This document shows positions 1 through 10,083 of a stretch of DNA of 64,000 nt, piece by piece; position 1 is the stretch's first letter; every line of letters starts with the position of its first letter. Position numbers and translations under genes: made by a program. The stretch spans positions 1,364,001 through 1,428,000 of the forward strand of contig CAMRHE010000324.1 in the NCBI GenBank assembly GCA_947044405.1, in the 5' to 3' direction. The notes below the pieces were generated by a model, which was not told the origin of the DNA, searched no databases, and was given only the letters and a program-made list of their open reading frames with translations. The DNA is from Leptodactylus fallax (taxonomy: Eukaryota > Chordata > Amphibia > Anura > Leptodactylidae).

Positions 1-1014
1 CCTGGGGGTTTTGTTTGACTCAGACCTTTCCTTCACCCCCCATATCCAATCACTTGCACGCTCATGTCATCTCCACCTCAAAAACATCTCCAGAATCCGC
101 CCTTTCCTTACCACAGATACACTAAAGACACTTATTGTTGCCCTGATTCACTCTCGCCTTGACTATTGTAACTCCTTACTAATTGGTCTTCCCCTTACTA
201 AACTCTCCCCTCTACAATCTATTCTGAATGTGGCGGCCAGGCTCATCTATCAGTCTAGACGCTACAGCGATGCCTCTGGTCTGTGCCGGTCACTACATTG
301 GCTGCCTATTCAATACAGAGTACAATCTAAACTTATCACCCTCATTCACAAGGCTCTCCATAATGCTGCACCTCCCTACATTTCCTCCCTCATCTCTGTC
401 TATCGCCCAACCCGTACTCTCCGTTCACTCAATGACCTAAGACTAACATCCTCTATTATCAGAACCTCCCACGCTCGTATACAAGACTTCTCCCGAGTTG
501 CACCACTTCTCTGGAATGCTCTGTCCCAGACTATCAGATTAACCCCCAATTTCCACAGCTTCAAGCGTAAACTAAAGACATATCTTTTCAGACAGGCCTA
601 TCACAACTCCTAATGTAAACCCTTCCGTAGTTAGAATCCCTCTGTTTATGCTTCAACATTACCTCACAGGATATGATGCCGTATCAGACTAGCTTTATAT
701 GTCCAGTCACCATCTGCATGTTAAAGGACACGACTGGTGACGGCTCATACAGCTTTATATATGTATAATGACAGTAACCTCTATTACAAAATTGTCTGAC
801 CATTGTATAAGCAATGCTACGTCTGTTGCCGCCCCTGCTACCTCCTGTGTCACCCCCTCTACCTCATAGATTGTAAGCTCTTGCGAGCAGGGCCCTCAGT
901 CCCAGTGTGTGAATTGACTATTTCTTTGTAATGTATCTTTTTTGTCAGTACTTGAACCCTACAAATTGTACAGTGCTGCGGAATATAAATAAAATTTATT
1001 ATTATTATTATTAT
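1..1014 (+). mobile_element. L2/CR1-group LINE, 3' end
   Basis: This is the 3' part of a non-LTR retrotransposon, cut by the left window edge. The open frame at 2-613 encodes the region after the reverse transcriptase core. The 3' UTR follows (614-1014) and ends in a run of ATT units, a common kind of 3' tail in this LINE group. A second copy lies on the minus strand at 50773-52088 and shares the 3' UTR, including the stretch around ttgcgagcagggccct. The tail abuts a Tc1 relic at about 1015, so the LINE probably inserted into that relic. The clade assignment (L2-like) is inference from the C-terminal protein pattern. Confidence 0.85.
2..613 (+). CDS. LINE ORF2 C-terminal fragment (partial)
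   Basis: The frame is open from the window edge to a TAA at 611-613, about 203 codons. It begins LGVLFDSDLSFTPHI, which in L2 and CR1 elements follows the reverse transcriptase palm and thumb; further on are LDYCNSLLIGLP, RLIYQSRRYSD and the HWLPI box typical of the post-RT C-terminus. The catalytic RT and endonuclease domains would lie upstream, outside the window. No ATG marks a true start; the frame simply enters from the left. No stop codon interrupts it, so it is less decayed than the copy near 51.5 kb. Confidence 0.85.
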   Translation: MGVLFDSDLSFTPHIQSLARSCHLHLKNISRIRPFLTTDTLKTLIVALIHSRLDYCNSLLIGLPLTKLSPLQSILNVAARLIYQSRRYSDASGLCRSLHWLPIQYRVQSKLITLIHKALHNAAPPYISSLISVYRPTRTLRSLNDLRLTSSIIRTSHARIQDFSRVAPLLWNALSQTIRLTPNFHSFKRKLKTYLFRQAYHNS

Positions 1015-1338
1015 TAATATGAGAGACCTGGAGCACTTTGCAAAAGAAGAGTGGTCCAAAGAAGCTTGTTGATGGTTATAGGAAGCGATTGATTTTAGTT
1101 ATTTTTTCCAAAGGGTGTGCATCCAAATATTAAGTTGTGGGTGTCACTAATTTTGCCTGACCCAGTTTTGTGGATAATTATATCATTTTTGGGGGGGTTT
1201 TTCTCAGTTTTTTGTGTTGTTTCAATACACACAAAGGAAATAAATGTGTATAAAAAAAACTGTAATTGCAATAATTTTCTGGGAGAAATACTTAATTTTC
1301 TGGAAAAATGTCAGGGATGCCAACACTTATGGCCATGC
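1015..1338 (+). mobile_element. Tc1-like transposon relic, 3' end
   Basis: The first 110 bases encode the last part of a Tc1 transposase with one frameshift: LEHFAKEEWSK in one frame, then LVDGYRKRLILVIFSKGCAS and a terminal KY in another. The following AT-rich sequence ends with ccaacacttatggccatg, which resembles a Tc1 terminal inverted repeat end. The 5' part is missing because the L2 LINE abuts it at about 1015. No second TIR or TA duplication can be checked inside the window. Confidence 0.7.
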
Positions 1339-1557
1339 ACTTAATGAGCACCATGCAGTAAATACAGAAAGCAGTAGAGATGCATCTCCAATTGGACCCA
1401 ATGATCATGTGAGCACTGGGCGACACCAAACACTGCAGAAATCTGTGAAGAAAAGGCTTGATCAATTGTTCCAAAATAGGGATGGCCCTTAAATAGTTAA
1501 GTTTGGATCTAAGGTTTCGACTTTATGCCCCAAATGTAAAAATCATCTACTTACTTA
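1339..1557. other. Unassigned spacer
   Basis: No gene, RNA or recognisable repeat was seen. The last two bases (1556-1557, TA) are the target site of the Tc1 element that follows. Confidence 0.5.
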
Positions 1558-1734
1558 CAGTGGGGAAAAAAGGTATTTAGTCAGCCACCAATTGTGCAAG
1601 TTCTCCCACTTAAAAAGATGAGAGAGGCCTGTAATTGACATCATATGCAGACCCAGTGGTGTAACTAGGAATGGCTGGGCCCCGAGGCGAATATTTGACA
1701 TGGCCCCCCCCCGAGCCGATTACGGGTCCCCAAA

Positions 1735-2130
1735 CAGTAAAATATGCTCAACAGTGGCCCCAGATAGTATTATATGCTCAACAGTGGCCCCCACACAGCA
1801 TTATATGCTCCACAGTGGCCCCCATACAGCATTATACGCTCTACATTACTCCCCCTACACACAGTATAATATGCTACCCACAGTGGTCCCACACAGTATA
1901 ATATGCTCCACACAGTGGCCCCCACCCTGTATTACTGTATATACTCCCTGCAGTGGTCCCCACCCAGTATTATATGCTTCCCACAGTGGCCCCCACCCAG
2001 TATTATATGCCCCCCACAGTGGGCCCCACCCAGTATTATATGCTCTACAGTGGCCCCCCACCCAGTAGTATAAGCTCTACAGTGTCCCCCACCCAGTATT
2101 ATATGCTCCACAGTGGACCCCACACAGTAT
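1735..2130 (+). repeat. Minisatellite, about 31-bp unit
   Basis: About a dozen imperfect copies of a unit of the type cagtggcccccacccagtat followed by tatatgctcca. It gives rise to spurious open frames rich in Pro, His and Tyr on both strands. Copy B of the same hAT family has a related array near 19715-19845. Confidence 0.9.
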
Positions 2131-2161
2131 ATGGTCCCAACAGCCCCCTTCGCTTCGGTGC

Positions 2162-2206
2162 TATTATTATACTCTGGGGACTCCTCAGACCCCAGAGTAT
2201 AATAAT
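2162..2206. repeat. Internal hairpin of hAT copy A
   Basis: Inverted repeat with arms of about 18 bp (tattattatactctgggg and its complement) around a short loop. Equivalent hairpins lie at 19337-19380 and 19633-19676 in copy B, and half of one at 57111-57150 in copy C. Confidence 0.85.
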
Positions 2207-2824
2207 CGGAGGCCCAGGGAAAATTGATTAAAAATAACAAACTCTCATACTCACCTTGCCTTACCTTTCCTTGACATCCTCGCTCGATCCTGCCATCTTC
2301 AGCGTCTTCAGGCCCTCTTTCGACGTCGCTGCTGAGGCCTGTGATTGGGCCTCAGTGGTCACGTGGGGGCGCACTGACAACATTATGCGGCCGTGCCCCA
2401 TGTGACCACCGGGGCCTAATCACAGGCCTCAGTCACATGGCGGAAGAGCGCTGGAGAGAACGCTGTGCCCAGGAGAGGTGAGAATATGTATTTATTATTT
2501 TCAGTCACCTCCCCTGGGTACCCTACCCTGCCCTGCCATCTATTGGAAAGGGGCCTGGCAGTATGCAATAACAGTATGTATAGCGGTCGGGGAACCAGGC
2601 TTTCCCCGACCATTATCATAGTGGTCTGGGGCCCGGCCATCTCCAGCTGGCCGCGGGCCCCGTACCCTGCTGGGTCTGGTCACGGTCACGCCCCCTGCGA
2701 CCGTGATCGTTACGCCACTGGTTTGTGGGGTTCGCAGTAGCGGCTGCTACAGAGCTCCGGGCCCCATAATGTCGCGGGCCCTGTTGCAGCCGCTACCACG
2801 GCTACCCCGGTATTTACACCCCTG

Positions 2825-2938
2825 GGTAGACCTCAACTATGAGAGAGCATTAATGAAAAAACAAATCCAGAAAATCACATTGTCTGATTTTTTAAAAAAT
2901 TTATTTGCAAATTATGGTGGAAAATAAGTATTTGGTCA
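2825..2938 (+). repeat. Inner part of left TIR of Tc1 (1558-4340)
   Basis: This continues the left inverted repeat after the hAT insertion. It starts ggtagacctcaactatgaga, matched in reverse complement near 4230-4255, and ends aagtatttggtca, matched at 4141. The outer part of the same repeat is 1558-1653. Confidence 0.9.
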
Positions 2939-3104
2939 CCTACAAAAAAGCAAACTTTCTGGCTCTCACAGACCTGTAACTTCTTCTTTAAGAGGCTCCT
3001 CTGTCCTCCACTCATTACCTGTAGTAATGGCACCTGTTTGAAATTGTTATCAGTATAAAAGACACCTGTCCACAACCTCAAACAATCACACTCCAAACTC
3101 CACT

Positions 3105-4124
3105 ATGGTGAAGACCAAAGAGCTGTGGAAGGACGCCAGAAACAAAATTGTAGACCTGCACCAGGCTTTGAAGACTGAATCTGCAATAGGCAAGCAGCTT
3201 GGTGTGAAGAAATCAACTGTGGGAGCAATAATTAGAATATGGAAGACATACAAGACCACTGATAATCTCCCTCGATCAGGGGTCCACGCAAGATCTCACC
3301 CCGTGGGGTCAAAATGATCACAAGAACGGTGAGCAAAAATCCCAGAAACACGGGGGGACCTAGTGAATGACCTGCAGAAAGCTGGGACTAATGTAACAAA
3401 GGCTACTGTTAGTAACTCACTACGCCACCAGGGACTCAGATCCTGCACTGCCAGACGTGTCCCCCTGCTTAAGCCAGTACATATCCGGGCCCATCTGAAG
3501 TTTGCTAGAGTGCATTTGGATGTTCCAGAAGAGTATTGGGAGAATGTCATATGGTCAGATGAAACCAAAGTAGAACTGTTTGGTAGAAACACAACTCGTC
3601 GTGTTTGGAGGTGAGTGAATGCTGAGTTGCATCCCAAAAACACCATACCTACTGTGAAGCATGGGGGTGGCAACATCATGCTTTGGGGCTGTTTCTCTGC
3701 AAAGGGACAAGGACGACTGATCCGTGTAAATGAAAGAATGAATGGTGCCATGTATCTTGAGATTGTGAGTGCAAACCTCCTTCCATCAGCAAGGGCATGG
3801 AAGATAAATCGTGGCTGGGTCTTTCAGCATGACAATGATCCCAAGCACAGCGCCAGGGCTATGAAGGAGTGGCTTGGTAAGAAGCATTTCAAGGTCCTGG
3901 AGTGGCCTAGCCAGTCTCCAGATCTCAACCCCATAGAAATCCTTTGGAGGGAGTTGAAAGTCCGTGTTGCCCAGCGACAGCCCCAAAACATCACTGCTCT
4001 AGAGGAGATCTGCATGGAGGAATGGGCCAACATACCAGCAACAGTGTGTGCCAATCTTGTGAAGACTTACAGAAAATGTTTGACCTTTGTCATTGTCAAC
4101 AAAGGATATATAACAAAGTATTGA
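3105..4124 (+). pseudogene. Tc1-like transposase, broken
   Basis: A DDE transposase that would cut and paste the surrounding element. The N-terminal helix-turn-helix part (3105-3290, from MVKTKELWKDARNKI) is followed by a GRPR-type linker shifted into another frame, then by the catalytic domain from about 3350. D1 is in IWSDETK, D2 in QHDNDPKH, and E in NPIEILW, with 34 residues between D2 and E (DD34E). Defects are two frameshifts between about 3280 and 3360 and a TGA at 3612-3614. All three catalytic residues remain encoded. Confidence 0.93.
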
Positions 4125-4140
4125 GATGAACTTTTGTTAT

Positions 4141-4340
4141 TGACCAAATACTTATTTTCCACCATAATTTGCAAATAAATTCTTTAAAAATCAGACAATG
4201 TGATTTTCTGGATTTGTTTTCTCATTTTGTCTCTCATAGTTGAAGTCTACCTATGATGTCAATTACAGGCCTCTCTCATCTTTTTAAGTGGGAGAACTTG
4301 CACAATTGGTGGCTGACTAAATACTTTTTTTTCCCCACTG
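4141..4340 (-). repeat. Right TIR of Tc1 (1558-4340)
   Basis: About 200 bp, reverse complement of the left repeat. Because the right arm is uninterrupted, it shows the sequence that existed before the hAT insertion in the left arm and so confirms the 8-bp duplication there. Confidence 0.92.
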
Positions 4341-4342
4341 TA

Positions 4343-4517
4343 TTTCCCAAAGTTAAGGTGCTCCTGAAGCAGATTTTATGAGTAAATTGTACAGATCTAT
4401 GAAATAGATTGGTATTGAATATGAAAGGAGTTTCCAGGATCAGTTTATTGATAGCCTATCCATAAGACATGAACCTGCTAATGAGACAATGAGACTCAAC
4501 TATAAAACCAATAATGT
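4343..4517. other. Short unassigned spacer
   Basis: AT-rich sequence with no recognised feature. Confidence 0.4.
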
Positions 4518-5332
4518 ATTTAAATGCATATTTTAAAGGGAACCTTTCACCAAGTTTGGGGTCCATGAGCCCATCCTTATGTTGCTTGAATTTAAAGGGA
4601 ATTAGTCGCAAGAAAATTACTTTTTTAAATCAAGTTTTTATCATGAATATATTGTTAACGATTTTTTTTGTAATTTTCCACATCACTATGTTTAAAATAA
4701 AGTACTATATCCTGCCACTAAGGCTAACAATAGACTTGGCAATTCTATAGGGGTTTTCTTTGCAGCAGTCACCTCATTTATGTACCTCACAGACAAGACA
4801 GACAGAATTACAACAGGAGATAACACATCTATAGTTAATATCACTGACCTATCATTGCATCTGTTACTGACAATAGATGATGTCATAGCTTATCTACTTC
4901 CCCTCCATGCACAGAGCATATCTAGTAAACTCTCCTATAGACTTCAACGTGTCTCCAGTCTATTGGTGCCGATGGTTAAGAGACTACTGTAAAGCATATC
5001 ACTAAATTGCTATTAGCAGAGCAAAGAAGACACTCAAGATTGCAAGATGGCGGCCTCCATAACAATATAAAAAAAAAAAAAATCTACAATCTTAAAATAA
5101 AAACAAATTAGAAATAAGTGATATATTTCACTATCTTAATGAATCAAAAATTGTGATGCATCCCTTTCAAGCCCCAAATCTGACAGTCTCAATCCCAGCA
5201 GCATTTATGGGAGTCTCAGATTGACAGGGTTTGGGCCCTAAATTACCAACAGCATAAATAACATGCTGATGGGCTAGAGCCCCCAAATCTGGTAACAATT
5301 TCCCTTTAAAATATGCATTTACAAGCATTGTT
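4518..5332. mobile_element. Foldback DNA element (outer)
   Basis: Both ends read taaatgcatattttaaaggg in opposite orientation (4519-4540 and 5312-5331), followed inward by related sequence containing tttgggg. It is a terminal-inverted-repeat element with no coding capacity. A second foldback is nested inside at about 4598-5169. The superfamily is not clear to me. Confidence 0.7.
4598..5169. mobile_element. Foldback DNA element (nested)
   Basis: The ends, aaagggaattagtcgcaaga on the left and the complement of aaagggatgcatcacaattt on the right, are inverted relatives of each other. The interior (about 4750-4990) has a reverse-oriented relative at 57980-58215, which shows that this is a dispersed family. 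No open reading frame has recognisable homology. Confidence 0.65.
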
Positions 5333-5712
5333 GTGTTGTCGAGTGCCATTTCCATTGGGATTCTTGCTTTATTTTCATCTGTCTTGAGCCATTAGAATTA
5401 CATTATTATCCTCCACCTTGTTACACAGAATACTTCCACAATCAGTCATCAATTATCACTAATACAGTTCTCACTGACTGTCATTATCAAGTAATTTCCT
5501 ACTTAAATTAGAGTACTTAAGGAAACTGTTGCCTAACGAAGCTTGTATATTGAAAATCCAGGAGGAGCCTGGCTAATTACATAATTCCCGTGTTGTATTT
5601 AGAGAAACTATTTTTGACATTGAAATTTACAGTGTTGTAATGTGTGTATTTATGCACATTTATGCTTTACTTGATTATCGTAACAACATTATTTCTTCAA
5701 CTATTTTCCTGA

Positions 5713-5714
<2 letters not shown>

Positions 5715-5749
<35 letters not shown>
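5715..5749 (+). repeat. (GATA)n microsatellite
   Basis: About eight GATA units. Confidence 0.97.
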
Positions 5750-6551
5750 CAAATATATAGATTGTGTGAAACACTTGCAAGTACTCAGATGTATGATGTA
5801 TCCAGCCTGGTTGCCTCCTAGAATGTATGGGCTCCTAGAAGGTTTAGGTGTCACCCCATGTGTTCATGTGACCTCTTGTGATTGTCCACATCAGAGTCAC
5901 AGGGTTAGAGTTGCATTATGAGAGGCATATTTACTTATTGTGGCTTGGACCACACTGCAAGAAATTCTGGGGCAGAGGGCGTGTTATCTGTGACAGGCTG
6001 GCAGGCGCAGCCCGCCAGTGTGCATAACTAATATGCCTGGAGCCAAGGCATTGTCACCTACTAGGTCCACACTAAGTGAGACCCCTCTAGAAGCCCATAC
6101 ATTTTAGAAACAACACTTCTGTCTGCAGAAACTTCAAGTTCTTGTACCTGGAGTGTGCACCTCCAGTCACAATAGCATAAAGACTGGAGGGTAAGGGTCT
6201 ATGCCAAGTGTGTGGGGAATGTGTGTATTTGTGTTACACAGAGTATGTGGGACAGTATATTTGTGTTGTGACAATGCATTTGAGTGTATCTGTGTGTTGT
6301 GAGACTGTGTGGTTTTGTATGTTGTGTATGATCTGTGAAAATCGCCAGTATCTGCCTGCATGTATATGATCTTATTGTTCTGTCTGCTGGGTGTAATTCT
6401 AAAGCTCTACTCATACTTGGTATAGAGTCTGTAGCTATTTTGGGGTATGGGATCTGTACCTGTTATCAGAGCCTGAGGTCTGTATTTATGCAGGAATCTG
6501 TATTTAACCTGTGGTCTGTTATTTTGGGGTCTAGTGTATCTATATACAGTA
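5750..6551. other. Unassigned; TG-rich stretch 6205-6330
   Basis: No gene seen. The TG-rich part produces low-complexity frames. Nothing else is supportable. Confidence 0.5.
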
Positions 6552-6716
6552 TACAGTACAGACCAAAAGTTTGGACACACCTTCTCATTCCAAAAGTTTT
6601 CTGTATTTTCATGACTATAAAAATTGTAGATTCACACTAAAGGCATCAAAACTATGAATTAACACATGTGGAATTATATACTTAACAAAAAAGTGTGAAA
6701 CAACTGAAAATATGTC

Positions 6717-7764
6717 TTATATTCTAGGTTCTTCAAAGTAGCCACCTTTTGCTTTGATTACTGCTTTGCACACTCTTGGCATTCTCTTGAGCTTCAAGAG
6801 GTAGTCACCTGAAATGGTCTTCCAAGAGTCTTGAAGGAGTTCCCAGAGATCCTTAGCACTTGTTGGCCCTTTTGCCTTCACTCTGCGGTCTACCTCACCC
6901 CAAACCATCTCGATTGGGTTCAGGTCTGGTGACTGTGGAGGCCAGGTCATCTGGCGTAGCACCCCATCACTCTCCTTCTTGGTCAAATAGCCCTTACACA
7001 GTTTGGAGGTGTGTTTGGGGTCATTGTCCTGTTGAAAAATAAATGATGGTCCAACTAAACGCAAACTGGATGCAATAGCATGCCGCTGCAAGATGCTGTG
7101 ATAACCATGCTGGTGCAGTATTCCTTCATTTTTGAATAAATCCCCAACAGTGTCACCAGCAAAGCACCCCCACACCATCACACCTCCTCCTCCATGCTTC
7201 ACGGTGGGAACCAGGCATGTAGAGTCCATTCGTTCACCTTTTCTGCGTCGCACAAAGACACGGTGGTTGGAACCAAAGATCTCAAATTTGGACTCATCAG
7301 ACCAAAGCACAGATTTCCACAGGTCTAATGTCCATTCCTTGTGTTCTTTAGCCCAAACAAGTCTCTTCTGCTTGTTGCCTGTCCTTAGCAGTGGTTTCCT
7401 AGCAGCTATTTTACCATGAAGTCCTGCTGCATACAGTCTCCTCTTAACAGTTGTTGTAGAGATGTGTCTGCTGCTAGAACTCTGTGTGGCATTGACCTGG
7501 TCTCTAATCTGAGCTGCTGTTAACCTGCCATTTCTGAGGCTGGTGACTTGGATGAACTTATCCTCCGCAGCAGAGGTGACTCTTGGTCTTCCTTTCCTGG
7601 GGCCTCATGTGAGCCAGTTTCTTTGTAGCTCTTGATGGTTTTGGCCACTGCACTTGGGAACACTTTCAAAGTTTTTACCAATTTTTTGGACTGACTGACC
7701 TTCATTTCTTAAAGTAATGATGGCCACTCGTTTTTCTTTACTTAGCTGCTTTTTTTCTTGCCAT
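6717..7764 (-). pseudogene. Tc1 transposase, DD38E type, N-terminus broken
   Basis: The start at 7762-7764 gives MARKKQLSKEKRVAIIT, then frameshifts occur in the paired-like DNA-binding region. From 7605 down to 6717 the frame is open for about 295 codons and carries the whole catalytic domain: D1 in LWSDESKFEIF, the glycine-rich HGGGGVMVWGC, D2 in QQDNDPKH and E in NPIEMVW. I count 38 residues between D2 and E. Compared with the copy at 41 kb, four bases are missing near 7605 (ggggcctcatg against ggggcggtcctcatg), which explains one frameshift. Confidence 0.93.
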
Positions 7765-7910
7765 AATAGAAATTCTAACACTCCATTCAGTAGGACTATC
7801 AGCTGTGTATCCATCTGACTTCTGAACAACACAACTGATGGTCCCAACCCCATTTATAAGGCAAGAAATCCCACTTATTAAACCTGACAGGGCACACCTG
7901 TGAAGTGAAA

Positions 7911-8177
7911 ACCATTTCAGGTGACTACCTCTTGAAGCTCATCAAGAGAATGCCAAGAGTGTGCAAAGCAGTAATCAAAGCAAAAGGTGGCTACTTTGAA
8001 GAACCTAGAATATAAGACATATTTTCAGTTGTTTCACACTTTTTTGTTAAGTATATAATTCCACATGTGTTAATTCATAGTTTTGATGCCTTCAGTGTGA
8101 ATCTACAATTTTTTAGTCATGAAAATACAGAAAACTCTTGGAATGAGAAGGTGTGTCCAAACTTTTGGTCTGTACTG
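7911..8177 (+). repeat. Right TIR of Tc1 copy 1, including transposase tail codons
   Basis: Complement of 6554-6817. On the plus strand it repeats the codons for MPRVCKAVIKAKGGYFEEP, so the end of the gene exists in both arms. Confidence 0.92.
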
Positions 8178-8179
8178 TA

Positions 8180-9139
8180 TATAGGATACATATTTTTCAG
8201 TTTTAAGGGGTGAGACTGCAGCAAAAATTTAGGTTATACATTCCCTTTAAGTTTATAGAAAGTAATCAAATAACAATGCAAAATAAAATTTAAATAAGAT
8301 TATTCTTGGTTAAAAACATCTTGAATCTTGACTTTTCATTCCAAATTGATTTTTTTAGTTAAAACAAATCCTACCATATAAGGTCTATTTTACAACAGTA
8401 TCTTAATGATTTGCTCTTCAACAACCCTATATCACCCCTTCCCCCTCCACTCCCAGACATACACAGGAGGAAAATGCCAAAAAAAAAGAAGAGAAAAAGA
8501 GAACTGCCCGTCTTTCAAGCCTTTTCCTCCTACCCCACCTGGGTCCAAGCCCAATAGGGGGAGTTTTGTTATCAACATATTTCAGTAGATGAGTTCCTAG
8601 GCCCACAGGGTATTGACTTTAGTTTAGAATTTAATGCATTTATCTTAGTAGCTGACAAGGACCAAATCCATGATTTAATTTTACCTAATTTATTCAGTAA
8701 GCCAAATACTAGGTCTTTATTGCTCATTTCTAATTCCCTCAAATGTATATTGTTGAGGCCATTAGTTAACATTCATGTTTTGGCTATCATAAGTCTTGCA
8801 GAAAAATAAGGCTTAGATTCTCTGTATTTAACCAAAATTGTTTAATGACCAAACAAATGGATTGTCTGAAACATTAATTTTCATTTACTTTGGTGCCAGA
8901 AGTCATGGATTAAAGGACACCTCCAGTACAAATGAATGAATCCCTTGTTTACACATTTCCAAATCCCTTTCTTACAACTTTTTGATGCTTTTTTGGTGTA
9001 TATAATACAAACAATTATGGAATGGTGAGTGATTCTATGTGATTTCTCATATACAATTTCACTAATCATATTTATGCTCCCTTGCCATCCTTCTACAGTC
9101 AGTAAGCTCCTTCCTGCTTCCACTTTTGTTTAAACTTAT
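8180..9139. other. Unassigned AT-rich sequence
   Basis: No gene or recognised repeat. A piece near 8230 (cattccctttaag) resembles ends of small foldback elements, but no partner was found. Confidence 0.4.
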
Positions 9140-9788
9140 TGTAACATCTTTGCCCATTCAGATTTCTGCACCATCCTCTGGCCGCATGCTACGGCGCAGG
9201 AGGTGTGGCCATTTATGATCCTCTGCTCCTGGGCCTCCTGTTGTTTTAGCACAGCTGAGTGTAAATTGCAGTGCACCAGCCCAGCCAGTGCTCTGAGTTC
9301 CTCTGGTTACTAAAGAATTAATGTTAGTTGCTCTTTGATTGACATCCTTCTTTGCCAATCAAGTCTGGGGCAGATTCTTAATATCCTTTATATAGTTTTC
9401 CAACCCTCTCTTGGTTGCTTGCTATTAGTCTTTCTGAGCGTGCTAAGCGTTATACTGTTTCCTCTAATTATCTCTATTCTGACCTTGGCTTTTCCCTTTG
9501 ACTATTCTTCCGGTTCTGATTTTGTACTTCGCTGCCCGACTGGTTCTGACCCTTGGTTCTCTTGATTGCCCATTCCTGTTTGTTTGTCTTGTCGACGTTT
9601 TGTGTATTCACTTGTATTATAGGAGGGGACCGTCGCCAAGTTTTCCTCTACCACCTAGGGTAGTTGAGGCAAGTAGGTAGGAACAAGGGGAAGGTCAAGC
9701 ATGAGGATTCACTGTCTCCGTCATTCCTCTTCCTCCCAGGTTCCAGCAGCAGCTACTGGGGAATTGCTTAATTGGCAATTCCCTAACA
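9140..9788 (+). mobile_element. Solo LTR of Ty3/Gypsy family
   Basis: Begins tgtaacatctttgcc and ends aattccctaaca, 649 bp, with the 5-bp duplication cttat on both sides (9135-9139 and 9789-9793). It aligns by eye along its length with the LTRs at 25025-25677 and 27239-27891 but is clearly diverged. Its 3' end (aattggcaattccctaaca) matches the subfamily of the reverse-oriented LTR at 22017-22670. A solo LTR is expected after recombination between the two LTRs of a full element. Confidence 0.92.
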
Positions 9789-10083
9789 CTTATACCTTTC
9801 ATAGTATTTTACACTTTTCAGTTTTCTAGATATTTTAGATAAAAGACTCCTACTACCTATCAAAAACAATTCTTAAATCCCTTCAAGCCTGTCTATTTGA
9901 AATAATGACTTATTCTCTGTAGCTGCCACTGCATATTGGAAATGACACTAATAAAATAACAATTGTGATGATCCAATTAATCTCAACCTTTCCCCACACC
10001 AATGCTTTGCCTCTGTTACTTTATTTATTTCCGGTAACATAGTGTTAAAAAATAAAAGAGTGAACCCCAAAAAACATTGTGTC
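9789..10083. other. Unassigned AT-rich spacer
   Basis: Nothing recognised apart from the LTR duplication at 9789-9793. Confidence 0.4.

Larger units (their letters stand above)
1654..2824 (+). mobile_element. Non-autonomous hAT-like element, copy A
   Basis: Ends are cagtggtgtaactaggaatg and ggtatttacacccctg; the first is an imperfect inverted match of the second. Flanking octamers are tgcagacc (1646-1653) and ggtagacc (2825-2832), a degraded 8-bp duplication; the right TIR of the host Tc1 shows that ggtagacc is the original site. No transposase frame is visible. Inside are a roughly 31-bp minisatellite (1735-2130) and a strong hairpin (2162-2206). Copies B (19229-19922) and C (56924-57267) share the ends. 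The 8-bp duplication places it with hAT elements. Confidence 0.88.
1558..4340 (+). mobile_element. Tc1-like transposon with long TIRs, split by a hAT insertion
   Basis: The element starts cagtggggaaaaaaggtatt and ends with the complementary sequence at 4340, flanked by TA at 1556-1557 and 4341-4342. Its inverted repeats are about 200 bp: left 1558-1653 plus 2825-2938, right 4141-4340. A 1171-bp hAT element (1654-2824) sits inside the left repeat, so the uninterrupted Tc1 would be about 1.6 kb. The transposase (3105-4124) has frameshifts and a stop, so this copy is inactive on its own. Confidence 0.95.
6554..8177 (-). mobile_element. Tc1-like DD38E transposon, copy 1
   Basis: A 1624-bp element with ends cagtacagaccaaaagtttg and complement, flanked by TA at 6552-6553 and 8178-8179. 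Inverted repeats are about 265 bp (6554-6817 and 7911-8177), long enough that the right arm repeats the last codons of the transposase and its tail. A closely similar copy is at 40564-42189. The transposase is frameshifted in its N-terminal half, so this copy is not autonomous. Confidence 0.96.

Noticed and set aside
1735..2130. CRISPR-like array of about 31-bp repeats
   Set aside because: Repeats are contiguous and imperfect with no spacers, and the genome is eukaryotic; it is a minisatellite.
1671..2240. Overlapping frames of 76-122 codons on both strands
   Set aside because: They run through the 31-bp minisatellite of hAT copy A and reflect its period, not coding selection.
3296..4054. 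Minus-strand frames of 66-151 codons in the Tc1 at 1558-4340
   Set aside because: Antisense shadows of the transposase.
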